A DNA stretch of 64,000 nucleotides from Dysidea avara (Eukaryota > Porifera > Demospongiae > Dictyoceratida > Dysideidae), in the NCBI RefSeq assembly GCF_963678975.1, contig NC_089281.1, forward strand, positions 23,602,765 to 23,666,764, read 5' to 3'. Positions 1-40,400 of the stretch are shown here, in pieces (the first letter of the stretch is position 1; every line of letters starts with the position of its first letter). A program made the position numbers and the translations under genes. The notes below the pieces were generated by a model. The model saw nothing but the letters and a program-made list of their open reading frames with translations, was not told the origin of the DNA and ran no database searches.

Positions 1-827
1 TAGTTTGAATAGCAATAGAGTTACAGCGACAAAGTTATAAAACAAAAACTAAGCATGTGTAAAATCGTGGGATCGAGATACTCTAATAGAACAGTCACCA
101 CAGGGTAAAAAAGGTGAGCAAAAAATGTCAAAAAAATTTACCAGAGTTTGAACCAGGGACCTCATACCTAACACCTGCATCCTTAACCACTGAACCACTG
201 CTACCTTGGCTGATTACCTCACTTAATTTCTGCTTTATAAATCAAATTTCTAGTTGAAATCTGCTCATAATCAAACGTTTGTAATTCATAGATCTACCAA
301 TAGAAGTACTAGATTGTTCTAGAACATTCTATGTATGTTCTATTAGAAGTCCTCAAAACATTGTGCACTCTATTAGAGTATTACAATAATATTATCAAAT
401 ATTGAATTAAATCATGCAATGAATTACATTTATAAGTCTGTCTGCAATAATCATCATTGTATCTACATAGAAAAGAAGAAATGTGAGTAAAAACAAACCT
501 CAAAGTCAGCCATAGGCAGGTTTTGGGGCCTTATAAAGTACAAAAAGGAGTGAAATCCAAAAGAAAACAGCCAAGCTGTGAAAAGATAGTGTGGCCTTAA
601 AAAGTCTGGGTGAAAAAAGTTGTGAAATCAAAGGTGGCAGCCAAGAAATGGCTGCAATGATGTTAATGCTAAAAAAAATTTAATAATGGCTGTGTGCATT
701 GTTAAAATTTATTAGCATTAACATCATTGCAGCTATTTCTTGGCCGCCACCTTTGATTTCACAACTTTTTCACCCAGACTTTTTAAGGCCGCACCATTTT
801 TGTACAGCTTGGCTGTTTTTGTGTGGA
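1..827 (-). mobile_element. composite element CE1, copy a (cut by window edge)
   Basis: Plus-strand order: end of the body, a short conserved segment with GATACTCTAATAGAACAGTC, a tRNA-like block on the minus strand (141-213, box B GGTTCAAACTC), an AT-rich stretch, a spacer and a long hairpin at 558-826. The same order recurs at 4541-5890, so these parts travel together. The copy continues left of the window. Confidence 0.8.
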
Positions 828-830
828 TAT

Positions 831-2159
831 ATATATCATAGCAACAAACAAAGTTAGCGTATTTAAAAATTATTAAAGCATACAAATATACAGCAGCACA
901 GTGTATTACTCCAGATGCTTGCGCTAAGGGCTCAGAGTTTAGTCACCGTGTACTGAGTGTATCGGCTTGCCAAGTCAGCTAGTCAGGATTATCTTGCGGA
1001 CTATGCGGCTGTGAGCTGGTACACAAACCACCAATGCAGAAAATCTTTCACTGTGCAACTACGCTTAAACATGCCACACTGACATTAACTATATATGTGT
1101 TGATGTGTGCATGTACAAAGATTGTGCTAATTACTACAAAGGCTCATACTATTACAGTTGTATATCAATCAACAGTTTTTAGCTACACAAAAATAATGCT
1201 ACAGAAATAAATTATATGTACAATACAATTAGTCAATACAATTAGTCAATCACTGGTACAACAGTTTGCATGCAGCATACATAGTTTAATTAAAAGCTAT
1301 ATATCAGTGATCTTGGTACTAGCTTAGCCGAAATGTCTGCCAAGCACATAACTTAAACAGACTAAGAGTATTACTTGACATCAGAACAGTTTTACAACAA
1401 GAATTTTAAATTCCACTCTGAGGTACCTACAGTCTAGCTACTGTAGTTGTATTATGTGATAGCAAATCTCCACAACAAAGTTAGATCTTATACACACAAT
1501 TAATTTAAAATGAAGTAGGCATCCAAGTGATATAAACTAGTTAAACAAGATACAAATAACACAGCCTGTGGGGAGTCCCTATATTGGAACATCACAATGA
1601 TTATTTTGTTGCAATGCCAATGTAGAGATTTCCCACAGGACTACGTTGTAATGCCATCATTCATACACCTTGTTTAACTACTTTTTATAGGTTGGATCCT
1701 GGAAGATAAGTGGCCAAGAGGGAGAGCAGTCTGAACAGCTTGCATGAATGTGCCTGTTGGTCTTATGGAAATTTTTGATGGACAAAAGTTTTTGATGAGT
1801 GGGTGAGTCACTTTAGGGTTAGCGAAAATTTGTCTGCTTTTAATGGCTGGAAAATATGACAATGACAAAATTCTTTGGTTGAAAGTGAGATATAATTATG
1901 GGAAAGGTATATGACCAAAGAAAAGAGAAGATTCCTACTGCATGGGTATAGTCCCAGGATGGTTTCAAACTCTCTGTACACCTGCAACATATTGGGAATA
2001 TGAAGCCTGAGGCCTTCCATCTCATGGACATAATTGTCTCAGTAATATATAAATGGCTAGATCAGTGCATGGTATACTTAGAACTTAACAGCATTATATT
2101 AATTTATACAGTTTATCTATACAGTTTATCTATTATAGAATATGTACGTAGCTACTTAC
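831..2159. other. intergenic or intronic stretch downstream of SORL1-like exon 2160-2333
   Basis: No exon could be supported. The minus strand near 1808-2031 reads RLHIPNMLQVYREFETILG in one frame, which faintly resembles the block that should follow in a VPS10 domain, but the frame and phase do not fit. An inverted pair (CCTGTGGGGAG at 1564, CTTTCCCACAGG-like at 1630) is minor. Confidence 0.4.
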
Positions 2160-27347
<25,188 letters not shown>

Positions 27348-27774
27348 CAGCCAGTATCATGAATTCCGAGAAAACGTAATTACGTAATACTATAGTATAC
27401 CGGATGTTTATATCTCCGGACACTTTCGGTGTACGGTATGGCATACAGTATCATTATTATTATTATAAATAATACAGTAAGTGTTTATTTACAATATCCC
27501 AGTAGGCCGTATAGTTACTTTTCTTATACTGATGATCTGAGGTAGGGAGTCAGGTGCCCCCTCTAGATTCACTTTTGAGAGAATTGAGCTGTGCAACTAT
27601 GACTTATAGTGACCATGCATTCATAGCTAAAAGATGGAAGGAATCTATTGCATGCAGAAAAAAAGTGATGTAGCTACAAGGCTAGTTTTATTTTACTGTA
27701 GTTACAATGTGTAAGATCAGAGGGACCTGGGACCAGAAGAAATCCCAACATAGCTAGTTAACCGTATCATTTAT
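27348..27774. promoter_or_regulatory. putative 5' flank of the SORL1-like gene
   Basis: About 430 bp between the gene start and the first LINE tail. No recognisable core promoter element stands out. It contains a short TATTATTATTATAAATAATA run. Listed only because the gene starts here. Confidence 0.25.
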
Positions 27775-29930
27775 TTATTTTATTTTATTTTAACTGTTTT
27801 TTAATGCAGGCAAGGCCTGCATTAAAGGTCTGTGGGAAACTGGTGCCCACAGCCAGAAAAAGTATACGTACAACTTACATTTACAATTGAATGCATAAAA
27901 TTACAATCAAATTAAGTCAGCTGGCTAAAGTTATTACATACATTTACATTTGACATATAGCTATAATTTTAAAACTTACATATGTATTTAATAATAAACT
28001 TACTTACATAAGTACTTATTTTAAGAGAGAGCAAGAAAAAGAAATTAATTACTGCTGAAGCTTGGTGGGTGAGGAGACTTGGAGCAAGTACTACAAGGGC
28101 AAACAAAGTGCAGACTGTGAGGATTGTCAGAGTCAAAATTGTTTGTAAAATGCTGCCAGAACATCTTGAATAACTGTGATTTAATGGTGGAAAAAGGTTG
28201 ATTTAAGTCAAGTACTGGTAGACTGTTGTGGGTTCTTGGTAATCTGTTAAAGTAGAAGTTACTTTGTTTGTTGGATGATGTAAAATTGTGCTGAAGCTTG
28301 TTGCTGGTGGAGGATCTGGTAGGATTGTGGCAAAAGTTGACATAGTTACTGATATTGAAATGATTAGATGGATGCTGGTTTGATTTTACAAAGAAGAGTA
28401 TGTCAAAAGATCATAGGTGTACATCAGTGGTAGCATGTTAAGTTTGATAAAACGTGTTTTGTAATCAGTTTCATAGTCTTTTAGAATAAATTTGATTGCC
28501 CGGCGTTGGATTCTTTCTAAAGTAGAGATGTCACAAATAAGGTAGGGGTGCCATAAAGGAGAACAGTAAAGTAGTTGTGATCTAACTAATGCTAAATACA
28601 AAGTTTTCTTGGTTGGAATGTCAACTGAGTGGCTGAAGGTACGTCTCAGTAGTCCAAGGGTTCTATAGGGTTTAGATGATATATGGTTATAATGATTTTT
28701 CCAAGATAAATCAGTTGATAAAATGACACCGAGGTTACGGTGAGTACTACTAGTTTTGATTATAGTGTCGTCTATGAAGTAGGATGTGGGAAATTTTGTA
28801 TTAAATGATAGATGTATAAACTTGCTGGTGTTAAAAATTGTTTCCAATCTCTAGACCAGTTTGCCATTGAATCAAGATCTTGTTGAAGCTGTATGGAGTC
28901 TAGATATTCAAGAATTTGTTTATAGTATTTTGTGTCATCTGCAAAGGAGAGAGCATTAGAGCAACGGACAGATAAAAATAAGTCATTGATGTAGATTAGA
29001 AATAAAAGTGGTCCTAAAATACTTCCTTGAGGCACACCTGATAGGACCGGTAGGAAGGTGGAATATGAACCATTAAGGCAAACACATTGCTGTCTGTTGT
29101 TGAGGTAAGATCTAAACCACCACCAAAGGTTGCCAGTGATACCAATTTTCCAGAGTTTTAAAAGTAATTCATTGTGGCGAACTCTGTCAAATGCTTTTGC
29201 AAAGTCTAAGTATATTACATCTGTTTGAATTTTACAGTGTTCATGAATACTGTTTAAAAATATAAGAAGTTGTTGTAAAGTTGAACAGCCTTCCATAAAT
29301 CCAAATTGACACATAGAGGTGGCATTGGAAATTTAGGCTATAACTTTGTTGTATATTATTTGTTCAAGTACTTTTGATGCAACACAAAGCAAAGATAAAG
29401 GTCTGTAGTTGGTGGTACTGATTTTGTCACCAGATTTAAAGATAGGAGTAATACAGTGAATTTGCCATTCAGAAGGTAGAGAGTAGTAGTGGATAGCATA
29501 TGAAAACAAATAGTGCAGAGGTTTGACTAGAACAGATGCACAGTGTTTTAGAATTGCTGGACTGATTCCATCGATACCAGTTGCCTTGTGAGGATCCAGA
29601 AATGATAATGCATCATAAACTTCTTCTTCAGAGATGTAAATTGAGTCAAGGGACACACTTGTTCGGGGCATATTTTCAAAATTAGGAAGGGAAAAAGTAC
29701 TTTGAGAGAACACTGAGTAGAAGTATTTGTTAAATAAATTAGCTTTGTTGAAGTCTTGAGAGGCAGGAGTATTGTCATAAAATATTGTGGAAGGGATGGA
29801 AGCAGATTTGGTTAGGTTTCTCACATACTGGAATATTTTAGAGTCATTGCTAAAAGCAAAATTGCTGCTGCAATTGTATTGCTGCAAGCCTGCAAATAGC
29901 TGATACATTCAAATTACTGTGCACAACATT
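27775..29930 (-). mobile_element. LINE (non-LTR retrotransposon), 5'-truncated and broken reverse transcriptase
   Basis: Minus-strand open frames cover a reverse transcriptase: HKATGIDGISPAILKHCAS, NYRPLSLL, YLDFAKAFDRVRH, GVPQGSILGPLLFLIYINDL, FADD, then the C-terminal RNLGVIL and LYCSPLWHPYL blocks, ending at a stop near 28045. The frame is interrupted by an in-frame TAA at 29331-29333, a frameshift near 28850 and another near 28385. The endonuclease half is missing, so the copy is 5'-truncated. The 3' end runs into an A-rich TAAAA/TAAAT tail near 27775-27800. Jockey/CR1-like from its motifs; clade not settled. Confidence 0.9.
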
Positions 29931-30334
29931 TGAGTGCACACTTTAAAATAAAAAGTATACCTTTACAATCAGTCCAGTTACCATGGTAAACATTATATAT
30001 AGTCAGTACACAAAATCCATGTAGCCATCAAATCATCTCTACAGTGCACTACGTAGCTAGCTAGCATGGTAAAATAAATGGGGGGACCGATTAAAGTAAG
30101 CCTATGATGCATACCTACTAACTGACTATTTATATGGGCTTGATCGTTTTCTATAGGTAGTATGTTCGAAATCAAGCCCATAGCTAGCTATAGCTTTGTT
30201 AAACACATAGCTAGCTAGGTTAGTAATAGTAGCTTAGTTATTAGCTAAATGATTAAAACTTTCATAGAAATTTGTTGGAAGACTTTGGAGGGGTCACTCT
30301 GGAGACACACATTTAGGCTTGATTTAGCCAAGAG

Positions 30335-31190
30335 TTTGTTTATTTATTTATTTATTTATTGAGGCAGGGTAGACGGCATGCTGATGCGCCCAGGAATGCC
30401 CCAAGAAAAATTATACACATACACATGATTACAGTACAGCTATATGTCTAGTAATTGCAATTGGTTAGTATATGTTAATGTTTTCTGACTCAATCATTGA
30501 GGTTGGCAAGTTATTCTAATCTGGCGACAATTGTTCTTGAAAAGAAGGAGTGTTGATGGTAACTGGTTAGATGGATAAATTGGTTTGGGTTGTGGTGTAT
30601 AGTTGAATGTTGCGTAGTTAAGAAGTATGATGGTATTGATAGGCCAGATAAGTAGTGGATTCCCTTATAAAAAGTTTGCAGTTTACTAATCTTATGTTTT
30701 GATTCAAGGATGGGCCAGTTTAAGGTTTCTACTTTCTAACGCGTTTGATAGCTACACTACTCTGTCATAATCAGACCCACCGGGCAGCTCTACATTGGAC
30801 TTTTTCTATGGCTTGGATGTCAGTTTGTTGATATGGATCCCAAACTGATGCTGCATAGCTACTCCTTGATGGGACAAACTATGGTGAGGTTGGCAGAAGC
30901 CTTAACAGAAGAACATGTAATTACTCTTAGAAAGTTACTAGCTACTTGAGATACTTTGATTGCTGTTTTTGTAACGTGATTTGATCAGCTAGGATAAAAA
31001 TTTATATAGTAGGATACCCAAATAGGAATGTTCTTCCCTTACATCTAGAATGTGGATATCTAAATGGCAATTACGTTGAACTGGGTTAGGTGACTGGGAA
31101 CACCTGATAAATACACACTTATTTACATCGAACTTCATTTGCTGTATTCCATGACCAGCTGAAGTAATTTCAGCACCCACCATATCAGTT
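30335..31190 (-). mobile_element. LINE 3' fragment with TAAA tail
   Basis: Minus-strand segments encode VNKCVFIR and SYLGILLYK, then AASVWDPYQQTDIQAIEKVQ, in LINE order but in different frames. The element ends in a TAAA repeat at 30335-30360. It occupies the spacer between the SORL1-like and SVOP genes. Confidence 0.7.
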
Positions 31191-31470
31191 TATAAAGAGC
31201 CACTAGAGATGACCTGTGGCTTACCATAGTACGTCGTGGATATGTACAAAGGCCGAGACAAAGACCCTGTGCCAATATGTGCTCCAGTTGACCTGATCCA
31301 AGCAGAGACTCAGTTTTCAATGTGATTGCGTATGTAACCTTTTAAGAAAAGAATTTTCCTCGGAAAAAATGGTCAAGTGACGTCACGACGATGGAACAGC
31401 GCCTGCAATTTTTATAATAATAATAATTGTAATTAGATGCGCGTATATCGAAACAGTGGACTAAAGGACC

Positions 31471-34400
31471 ATGTCTAATGTAGTGCGGTGGTTCAAGTCT
31501 GGTGGGGTGGTGCTGAATAACTTTCGACCGTTAACTGGCGAGGATGGCATGGAACATCACGGCGATCACGTGGAACATGAGGAAGATCGTGACATGGAAC
31601 TCGAATCTCAATCACCCAAACCAGGTATTGTAGGCTAGTAGTTTGTAGGTTAATGTACTGCATCACTGCCTGCATGTACCTGCTGCTAGCATGAAATAAG
31701 CAACATATCCATTTTATCACTATATCTTACATGGATGACGTTTAGTGTAGAAAGCAAATTCTTTTCTCAAGGGGTAGTCACTTCCATACCGCCAATTGAT
31801 GCGCTCGCGACCGGGATCAAAAAGTTTGATCGCCAAAATATTGCCTTGATTACTTGATTTCATCTTTCCAAGAGCCTTGATTCTTGATCGTCAACCGTAA
31901 AGGCTTAGTAAATTCTCGGGTTGCTCAAAGTTAGCTTTCCAAAGGTGCTTGATCGCCACTTTTGCAGACGTCTTGATCGCTTGATTCACTGCAAAAAATA
32001 CCCCTTGATCACTTCATTAAATCTTTATCCCGGTCACAAGTGCATCAATTGGTGGTATGGAGGTGACTACCCTTGTTTCTGTTATCTGTTGATATTATGT
32101 ATACAGCACAGTCATCTGTTGTACATCAACTATGTCTATATATGACTCCTAATAGTGCCAGTTTGTATGCTGAGACCTCCTTTATGGGACCAAAAATCAG
32201 ACCTCAACAATGAGGAGTAATGAGGTCATAAAGTATCACCTTGGGACCTATGTACACGAGATGATAACTATTGCTTTATACTGTGTGTTATACTGCTATA
32301 GCTGACCTACCTGATGTGTTCACAGTAGACGAAGCAGTAGATAAGATGGGGTTTGGATTATTCCAGGTTCTGTTGTGCATGTTTGCAGGATCTATCTGGG
32401 TAAGTACTTGTGGACTGGCTGTGTGTTTGTTATGTTTGTATGTCTGTGAAGTGTTCTAAAGAATGCTTGTTAGCCTTGATATTTGGCAGTGTATATGGCA
32501 CTGAAACATGATCACAGCATGCATGTGTCTAAACGTGCATGTAGTTTGTAAATGTTTTGAGCAGGGTAGGTTTGTATGGACTGTACTTTTATGTAGGTGG
32601 TAGAGCCATTTGAAGTGATGATATTGGCTATCCTATCAGCTGCACTGAAGTGCGAGTGGGATTTAGACTATGCAGAGGAAGCCACCATTACCATGGTGAA
32701 GTGAAGATGATCATGTTCTTGTGTTTAAGTATGATATGTATCTTAGATGGTGTTTTTTGGATACCTGGTAGGCAGTCCAGTATGGGGGGCTATAGCTGAC
32801 AAGTTTGGCAGGAAACGAGTATGTACACAGTATAAAATGTGTGTGTGTTTGTATACACATGTATATGTACATATGTATGTGTTAATTGCTTACGTAATAT
32901 TTATACCATGGCTGTAAGTGATTTTGCTGATATTTACACCCGAAGAATGAGGGCTGCAGGACTGTTGGCTAAGAGTGTATATATCAGCAAAACCCAACGC
33001 AGTCATGGTATGAGTGATATATATATATCACTCTAGGCACACTCCCTGATAGGTCAAAGAGCTACAGAGTACCGTACGCAAGGAAATTTTGATGTAAGAA
33101 AATTTTGACGAATTCAGACTTCAGCAGATTTGACGAATAAAATGTTGACGAAAATCAAGAAATTCTAGGCAAAACCTGTACTTTTAAGGACGCCTATAAA
33201 CATTTCATGAATTTAAATTTGATGAATTAAACCGATTCGTCAAATTTATCAACTTTTTTTGACGTCAAAATTTCCTTGCATACGGTACTCACCCTGTTTC
33301 TTTTACACATCAGTATCTGATAAATGATAGTGGTTTTAGTAGTGTGGACTTATAGCCTTCAGAACATATGTCATTACACACAATGTTAGAAAAATTGCAA
33401 TTGTAACCATTTTGTATTACATTAAACCTACTAACTTGGCTATTGAGGCAGAAAATAAATTAATATATTAAGTTAAGGGCTTAGGACTACAAGTTACTCA
33501 CCTATTTAATCTAGATGCCCTCTTTGTGTTGTTCCATGGTCTGCTCGATGGCTGACATGTGGTGGGTAAAAATATGCATCCATACATTTCCCAAACAATT
33601 ATTTTAATCTTTTGTTGTTTAGTAATTACAGTAAAACCTCTATAATCTGACGCTCATTGGGATAAGAAAATTGTGTCGGATTAGCAAGGATGTCGAGGTA
33701 GTATTACATAGAAAAAGTCTCTTTGGTATACAATGCAATGTCAGGTTATAGAGGTATTCTGGACTGCAGAGGTGTCGGATTAGAGAGGTTTCAGTGTATC
33801 AACTAGTTGAAACTAGTAACTACACTAACTAAGCCTAGCATAACCTGTAAACCCGAACCCACTATTAAGCACTCTGTGTCACTCAATATAATGACTCAAA
33901 GCGTATCGTGTCTTTGAACTGGTTGGGAATCAAAGTGATGAGCAAACCGTGTTCCTATGATATTGCCCGGGAAATATGCAAGTTAAACCCCAAGTATTGC
34001 CTTTGAATGCTCACACTAGAAGTAGTATATTACCTCTTGGCTTGCTAGTATTTTTGAAGGAAGCACTCCTTTTTCACAGCTTGGCTGGTTTATAAAGTTT
34101 ATTTTTGTGTTTGTGTATGGAAGCCCCTACATACCAGGTTCAGTGCTTGCTTTTCATTTGTATTCTATGTCTAAAGTTGAACAGCAGATCTAGAACGAGG
34201 TATGTAAACCTCCAACTTTTAACCATCCAACTTTGAAAAGTTTGCACGAATTATGATTTTTCTACATGCTTTAACAAAATAAAACAGAACTTTGAATGTG
34301 TGTCTTGGCAATTGCCAAACCAATTTAACTCAAAGCTACTGTAGCATGAAGGTGTCTTTCACAGGGGAGTTACCACTGTAAAACTGGTTCTGTTTTGTAG

Positions 34401-36468
34401 GTATGTGAAAATCACATTTTCTTGGTACCTGTGTAATACACACTTGTTTGTCGTGCACTAGTACCCCTTGTTTGCGTGATCACTGTTACCATGTGTAACT
34501 TTATGTTTTCCTTACAGAGTCTGCTAGGTGTAGTGATTTGTGCATTCACCTTTGGAATATCGAGCACCTTCTCTCCCAACTATTATGTCATGTTGTTTCT
34601 TAGAGGAGGTGTAGGATTTTCAGTTGGTGGTGGATTTCTAGGGTCAGTAATTATAAGAGGTTTATGATAGTGGTGTGTTTGTTTACTGTTACAGACCAGC
34701 ATATTGTTCTGAGTTTCTACCTGCCCGGACCAGAGCTGCTATTTTGTGTTTGTTGCAGGTATGTACATAGGTCATTAGTGTGTGCATGCGTGCGTGCGTA
34801 CGTACGTGCGTGCATGTGTGTACGTATGTGTGTCCCTTATTTACAGTATCTAAAAACTGTATGTATATTAGGGGTCATGGCAGTTTGGGATTTTCTGGCC
34901 AAAATATAACCCTAAACCAGCCTCACAATACCTTCATGGCATCTTGGCAATATTGGATAGGTATAACCAAGCCCGAAAGTGTCTTCAGTATAACCTGAAA
35001 CACTTCCAAAAAGTTGCTACAGAATTTTAATTTTTTTATTTAGTGGAATTTTCTACTGACCAACTACCTGACTGACTGACAAGCAAAACTCGATAACGGC
35101 TAAGGCGACAGGCTTGATTTTCACTGTTCAACATTGCTTCAGCCTGACTGGTACCTTTTGGCATACCACAGTGTGTACAATACGTGCTTCGTGGACTTAC
35201 CTGTGTCCTCCTTTGTGTCCCATTTATCTATGTTAACAGTGCAAGGTGTCGATTTGCAGTAGCACTGCATGATGGCTTCCCTGGAATCATCTGTCTTCTC
35301 CTTTGTGACTGATTGATTGCAGAGGTCCTTCTCCTGTAGTGTTTCTTCGTTTGTAACTCTGTGTAACAGCTAAAAAAGGAAAAGCATAATGGCCACTGCG
35401 CTATTTCAGTAATTGGTATTTGGGGTGCATGTTCAGGCAAGAACAACAACCCTTACTGGAATTTCTGTTATGAACTCTTAGTGCCATTCTTTCAGTTCTA
35501 TTGTGGTATGTGTGTGTTCACCAGTGACCAATCATAATAATGTTATGAAAAAAGGAAACAAACAAGTATCAGGAAAAATTAAGAAATTTAAGTTCGATAG
35601 AAATAAAAAAGTAGTGAAAAAGGGAGGTCGCATACACCTTAAGATATACTTTACATAATCCCAAATTCAATCATGGGTATAGACCAAAGTAGGGATTTAA
35701 TATCCACTAGTATATCTTCAGGTAATGATGTTTCACTACTTTTTATTTCTATGATCCCTAATCCAACTTAAATTCTTAATTTTTCCTCATACTTGTAAAC
35801 ACAATACAGTTGACCTTTGTTATTCCATGATGATAAAATATAAAAAAGTTGATGTTGTACTACTTACCAGTCGCCATGCAGCAAACAAACTTAACTAATA
35901 GTGTGCTAAACTAATATAGTTATTTTGGTTTGTTGCTACATACAAAATCAAATCTCATCACAGTAATTTGTATTTTGTAATTCATGAAATATTTTGTAAT
36001 TCTGAAATTATGTTACTAAGGAGGCATACCTCGAACAAACCACTGTAACCCACTAATAATGCACAGAAGTATCTTCTTAACTGTTTTATAGTTTATCTAT
36101 AGCATTTTCTTACACAAATTCTCCAGGCAAAGCCTCAAAGCTGCTCTTCAGTTTCATTCGCATATGTACAGGTACGCTCTCTGTTCAACTCGAAGGAATT
36201 CGTTATACCCAATAGCCTAAGAGGCCAGCCGTGTTGTTTTTTTGGCTATTTGACGTCTGTAGAGTCCATTGGGAAAGGCCTTCACCGCATCCTTATAAGC
36301 TCACTTCATCTGTATTTCAAACCAGCATGTATTAACCACCTTAAACCATAGCTTACCTGCACGGAAGTTTAATGCAAGCTCTATATGGCCTTTATTTCTC
36401 ACATAAAGGCTGCTTTTAGCGAACAAAGTTTTGCTCTCGTGGGTACGGAAGATACACAAATATACAAG

Positions 36469-36567
<99 letters not shown>

Positions 36568-37392
36568 TTCGGAAAACAATTTCAGTAAACCAGGCATACG
36601 CCCACAGCCGGCCAAAGGCCGGCTGGGGTGCTCGTCTGGTTTAACAACAAATTATACTGTATGCAAGTAGTCAGATAAATGCATACTGACTTGTAGTTGA
36701 TATGGTTTGTCTATATAAAGCAAGTTCTCTTGTTGTACAAAGTTTTGTTACTACAACAGAACACCTATGTAGTTCTGGTCTAATATTATTTGCACACGTA
36801 CCACACCTTTATGTATGTTTACATTCACTGTAATCAAGTTGTTAATGCAGCAGTCACTCAATATGTTCAGATAGCTGAGCATACAAATGTACTAGCTGGT
36901 ATATTCACATGTGTACATGATATCTGTTTATTCTCCAGATTGCTTGGGCTATAGGATCAATATTGGAGGCAATACTGGCACTAGTGGTGATGACTAGTAT
37001 TGATCATCAACCGTGGAGGTGGTTGTTAGGTATCTCTGCTCTTCCTTTCCTGGTAGTTATGATGTTGTTCCCAGTAAGTGGTTGGCTGTAAACATTATTA
37101 ATACATGATACACGTACAACACATACAGCTAGGTGGCTGCAAAACATGCTGTTGAAAAATTGTATGAGTGATATTTTTTTTGTGAACATCAGGATAGGGA
37201 CTTCCTACAAATGTTTACTGTATATGAACAAGAGTAATATGAGCAATAGACAGAGTATTTGCTACCATGTACACCAGAACCTGTAGTTTATGACCTGTCA
37301 GAGCTGCACATTGTTTATATATGAGACAATGGACTAGGAAATGGTTTGAGTTAGCATCATTTCTGCAAAATAGAACACACATTCCATGCACG

Positions 37393-37428
<36 letters not shown>

Positions 37429-40400
37429 ATTAGAACGCACATGACTACTGTACCTATTAAATCTTATTACATATAAGCTTTAGTACATATCTCTACACAA
37501 GGATGTGGGTTTAATTCACTCCTTTAAGATTGGTTTTTGTATACATATGTAGCTTGCACCAGAGTCCCCTCGGTACTTGGTTTTTCGTGGCAAGGAAGAC
37601 GAGGCAAAGAAAGTGCTAGCATTGATGGCCAAACTAAACTGTAAGTCCTTACCCTCTGGGAGGCTGGTTACTACAGAGGAGAAGGAACAACTGTTAAAAG
37701 AAATGACCCAAGCTACTCCAAATGAAATAGTCGAATCCACAACAACGATAGTAGAAGATGACATAGAAACTAATAATAGTAACGGAGCTATAAATGGAAT
37801 GTTGCCAAATACAAAAACTGTTGAGACAACAGACCTCACTGCAGCTGTATCATCAGATAATGATTCTGACAGTGAACTACTGTTGAATGAACATGTACAA
37901 CACAGACAGCCACACTTGTGGCCACGTGTTAAAATAACTATCAAAAATAAACTTCATCAGTATTACCACTGGATGGAGCTGCTGTTCAGAAATGGATGGT
38001 GGAAAACTACACTATTGTTGTGGTATATGTGGTAAGTGTTGATGCATTCATAGATGTACACATCCACGCTGCTTACACATCCACCACCCACCGAATGTTG
38101 TCTATTTTTATAACCCAACAAATTTACTACAGGAATTTTTTTCGAAGATGTGGTCTTATACTTAAATGTTCCATCTTTGCCCACGTTTATCTTTGTCCCT
38201 GCACCTTCTTTGCTGCTGCTGCACCATCTCTCCATTAAGTGTTCGTCCATGTCCACCTAACTGTTCATCTTACTGGAAGAGTCCAGGAAACAGTAAACTC
38301 TTAATATGAGGAAAGCGAGGAACCATTAAATGCCTGCAATTGCAAAGGAAGGTAATGCATGCATCTGTGGCTACCTGCAAGCAACTATACAATCTCTTAT
38401 TGCTTCACATACATACCATATATACCATGTAAATTTATGATAGAGTTAAAGTTTGCCAATATTTTGGCATTAGCCTAAACAATGCATAAGTAGCTTTGTA
38501 TAATGTTTTGAATGTACAGTAAAACTTTTCTCTGTCAAAATTTACCATATATGGTACGTATGTGTGAATTGAGTCGCTTCATATTATATCATAAGAATCA
38601 GTTGAGCAAACTTTGTGTGCTTGCACTAGGTTTGTAGCTAATGCTACCTACTATGGAGGTACCCTATTGGGTACATCATTGTTCCAAAATGATGAACACT
38701 GCGGTAAGTAGAACATTTCATGCATACAAGTGATGTTTTTGCACGCGTGAATATATTCACTTTTGGTTGCGTGAACTGAACAGCAAAGGTGGTAAGTCCA
38801 ATTGTGTATGTACGTTCATATATACTCTTTCTACTGTTAGCTAGGATCGAAGGGAATTGTGATTGTTAAACTTCCATATTGCTGAGGTCATAGAAAAGGA
38901 TCGAGCTATGCATTGTTGCGATATAAAATAATTTTCCCTACTCAAAATGTTGTACATGTAACCTGCATGTTACATATTTAGTAAAACACGACTAGTACAA
39001 ACTTGCATGTGAGATACATGTAATCTTGATCCAGTGACGTGTGTGTTATAGTAAGGGCTTCGTGTATGTGACATGCATGTACATATCGTGTGTTCACGTT
39101 ATGCATAATTATGGTGATGTGCTCACAAGTAACATGTATAGTACAGTCTTTTTTCAGGGGATATGCAGGTTCATTAGCTTAGCTATTCGGCAAAAATTTT
39201 CATTACTTTGTATTCAGGTAGCACTTATTCAATGGCTTGTTTGGTCCATTTGCAGGACTCAAGGATGACAACGGCACCAATCAAGATTGTAAAGTACTAA
39301 CAAAGTCTGACTATATTCATATTATGGTGGCCACTTCTGCTGAGTTTCCTGGTCAGCTCTACCCTTATATTCTAACCAATCATATCTGCTACTGTATTTT
39401 TCAGGTACTATATGGATTATTGTATTATTACTGGTTATTGGGAGGAAGAAGGCAATGGCAATAACAACTCTAGCTGCTGCTATTAGTTTTGGATTACTGT
39501 TTCTGTGTTTGAACCAGTGAGTCACATTGCCTCTCCACCCTAAATGGTCTAGGAAAATAGTGATGTGGGCTTACAGATATGTTACGCATAACTGTAAGCC
39601 TGAATAGTTCTTGTAGTTAGTCGGACAGTGATTTCTACGTAATTTTTGTGTAGACATGACAATGTATGTGTGCATGTGTGTGTTGGTTTTTAATGCTGTG
39701 AAAGCATTGCTGCTTTTGAGAAACTTCAAGGTACCATCAAAGTTAGCAAAAATAAATTATCACAATCTCTGGAAGTCTAGATAATGTTGTAACAATTAAT
39801 GTGTGTGAAATGCAATTTTAATTCTGCTGCTACAATATTACAGTAAAACTGCAGCTAAAACCAAACTAACTTTCAGTTGATTCTTATCCCTGCCACCAGA
39901 TAATACCTAGCTGTCAATAATGCCAGTATAGCTGTTATAGCAACTACTAATTGTCTTGGAAAGACGTGTAACTTGCTGAATTTTTTCGTTTTGCAGAAAT
40001 ATACTGACGGTATTTTTATTTGGTGTTCGTGGATTTGCAACCGCTTTTTTCCATGCTGTCTATCTTTACACTCCTGAGGTGAGCGAAGTGTTCAATATTC
40101 AGATGTTGTTACAAGTTATCCTCAGGTGTACCCGACTGCTGTGAGAGGTTTTGGCATGTCACTATGTGCCAGTATTAGTAGAGTTGGTGCAATGATTGCT
40201 CCTTATATTGCTCAGGTAGTTGGAATGTGTATGATGTACTGCAATATGCTTTATTTTCATGCAAAAAATCAAAATACTAATATTTTTTTGTGTGATTTTA
40301 CACTGACCAAAATTTTATTTTACATGACTGCTGTATTAGAATATCTCCTTTTGCAAGCTTGATCTTCTGTTCTTCTGCAGCACCGGTAGCTATACAATGG

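Noticed and set aside
141..213. tRNA gene on the minus strand
   Set aside because: It has box A and box B-like text but recurs in diverged copies (5222-5290, 18776-18841, 23877-23938) with no cloverleaf I could complete, so it is the head of a SINE.
1808..2031. Possible next VPS10 exon (RLHIPNMLQVYREFETILG)
   Set aside because: The only matching frame needs a phase that the previous exon does not give, no clear donor follows, and the expected cysteine block is missing.
28386..29908. Three adjacent minus-strand frames as separate genes
   Set aside because: They are consecutive parts of one LINE reverse transcriptase broken by a stop and a frameshift.
36301..36670. Frames of repeated THTH or VCVC
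   Set aside because: Translation of the CA microsatellite.
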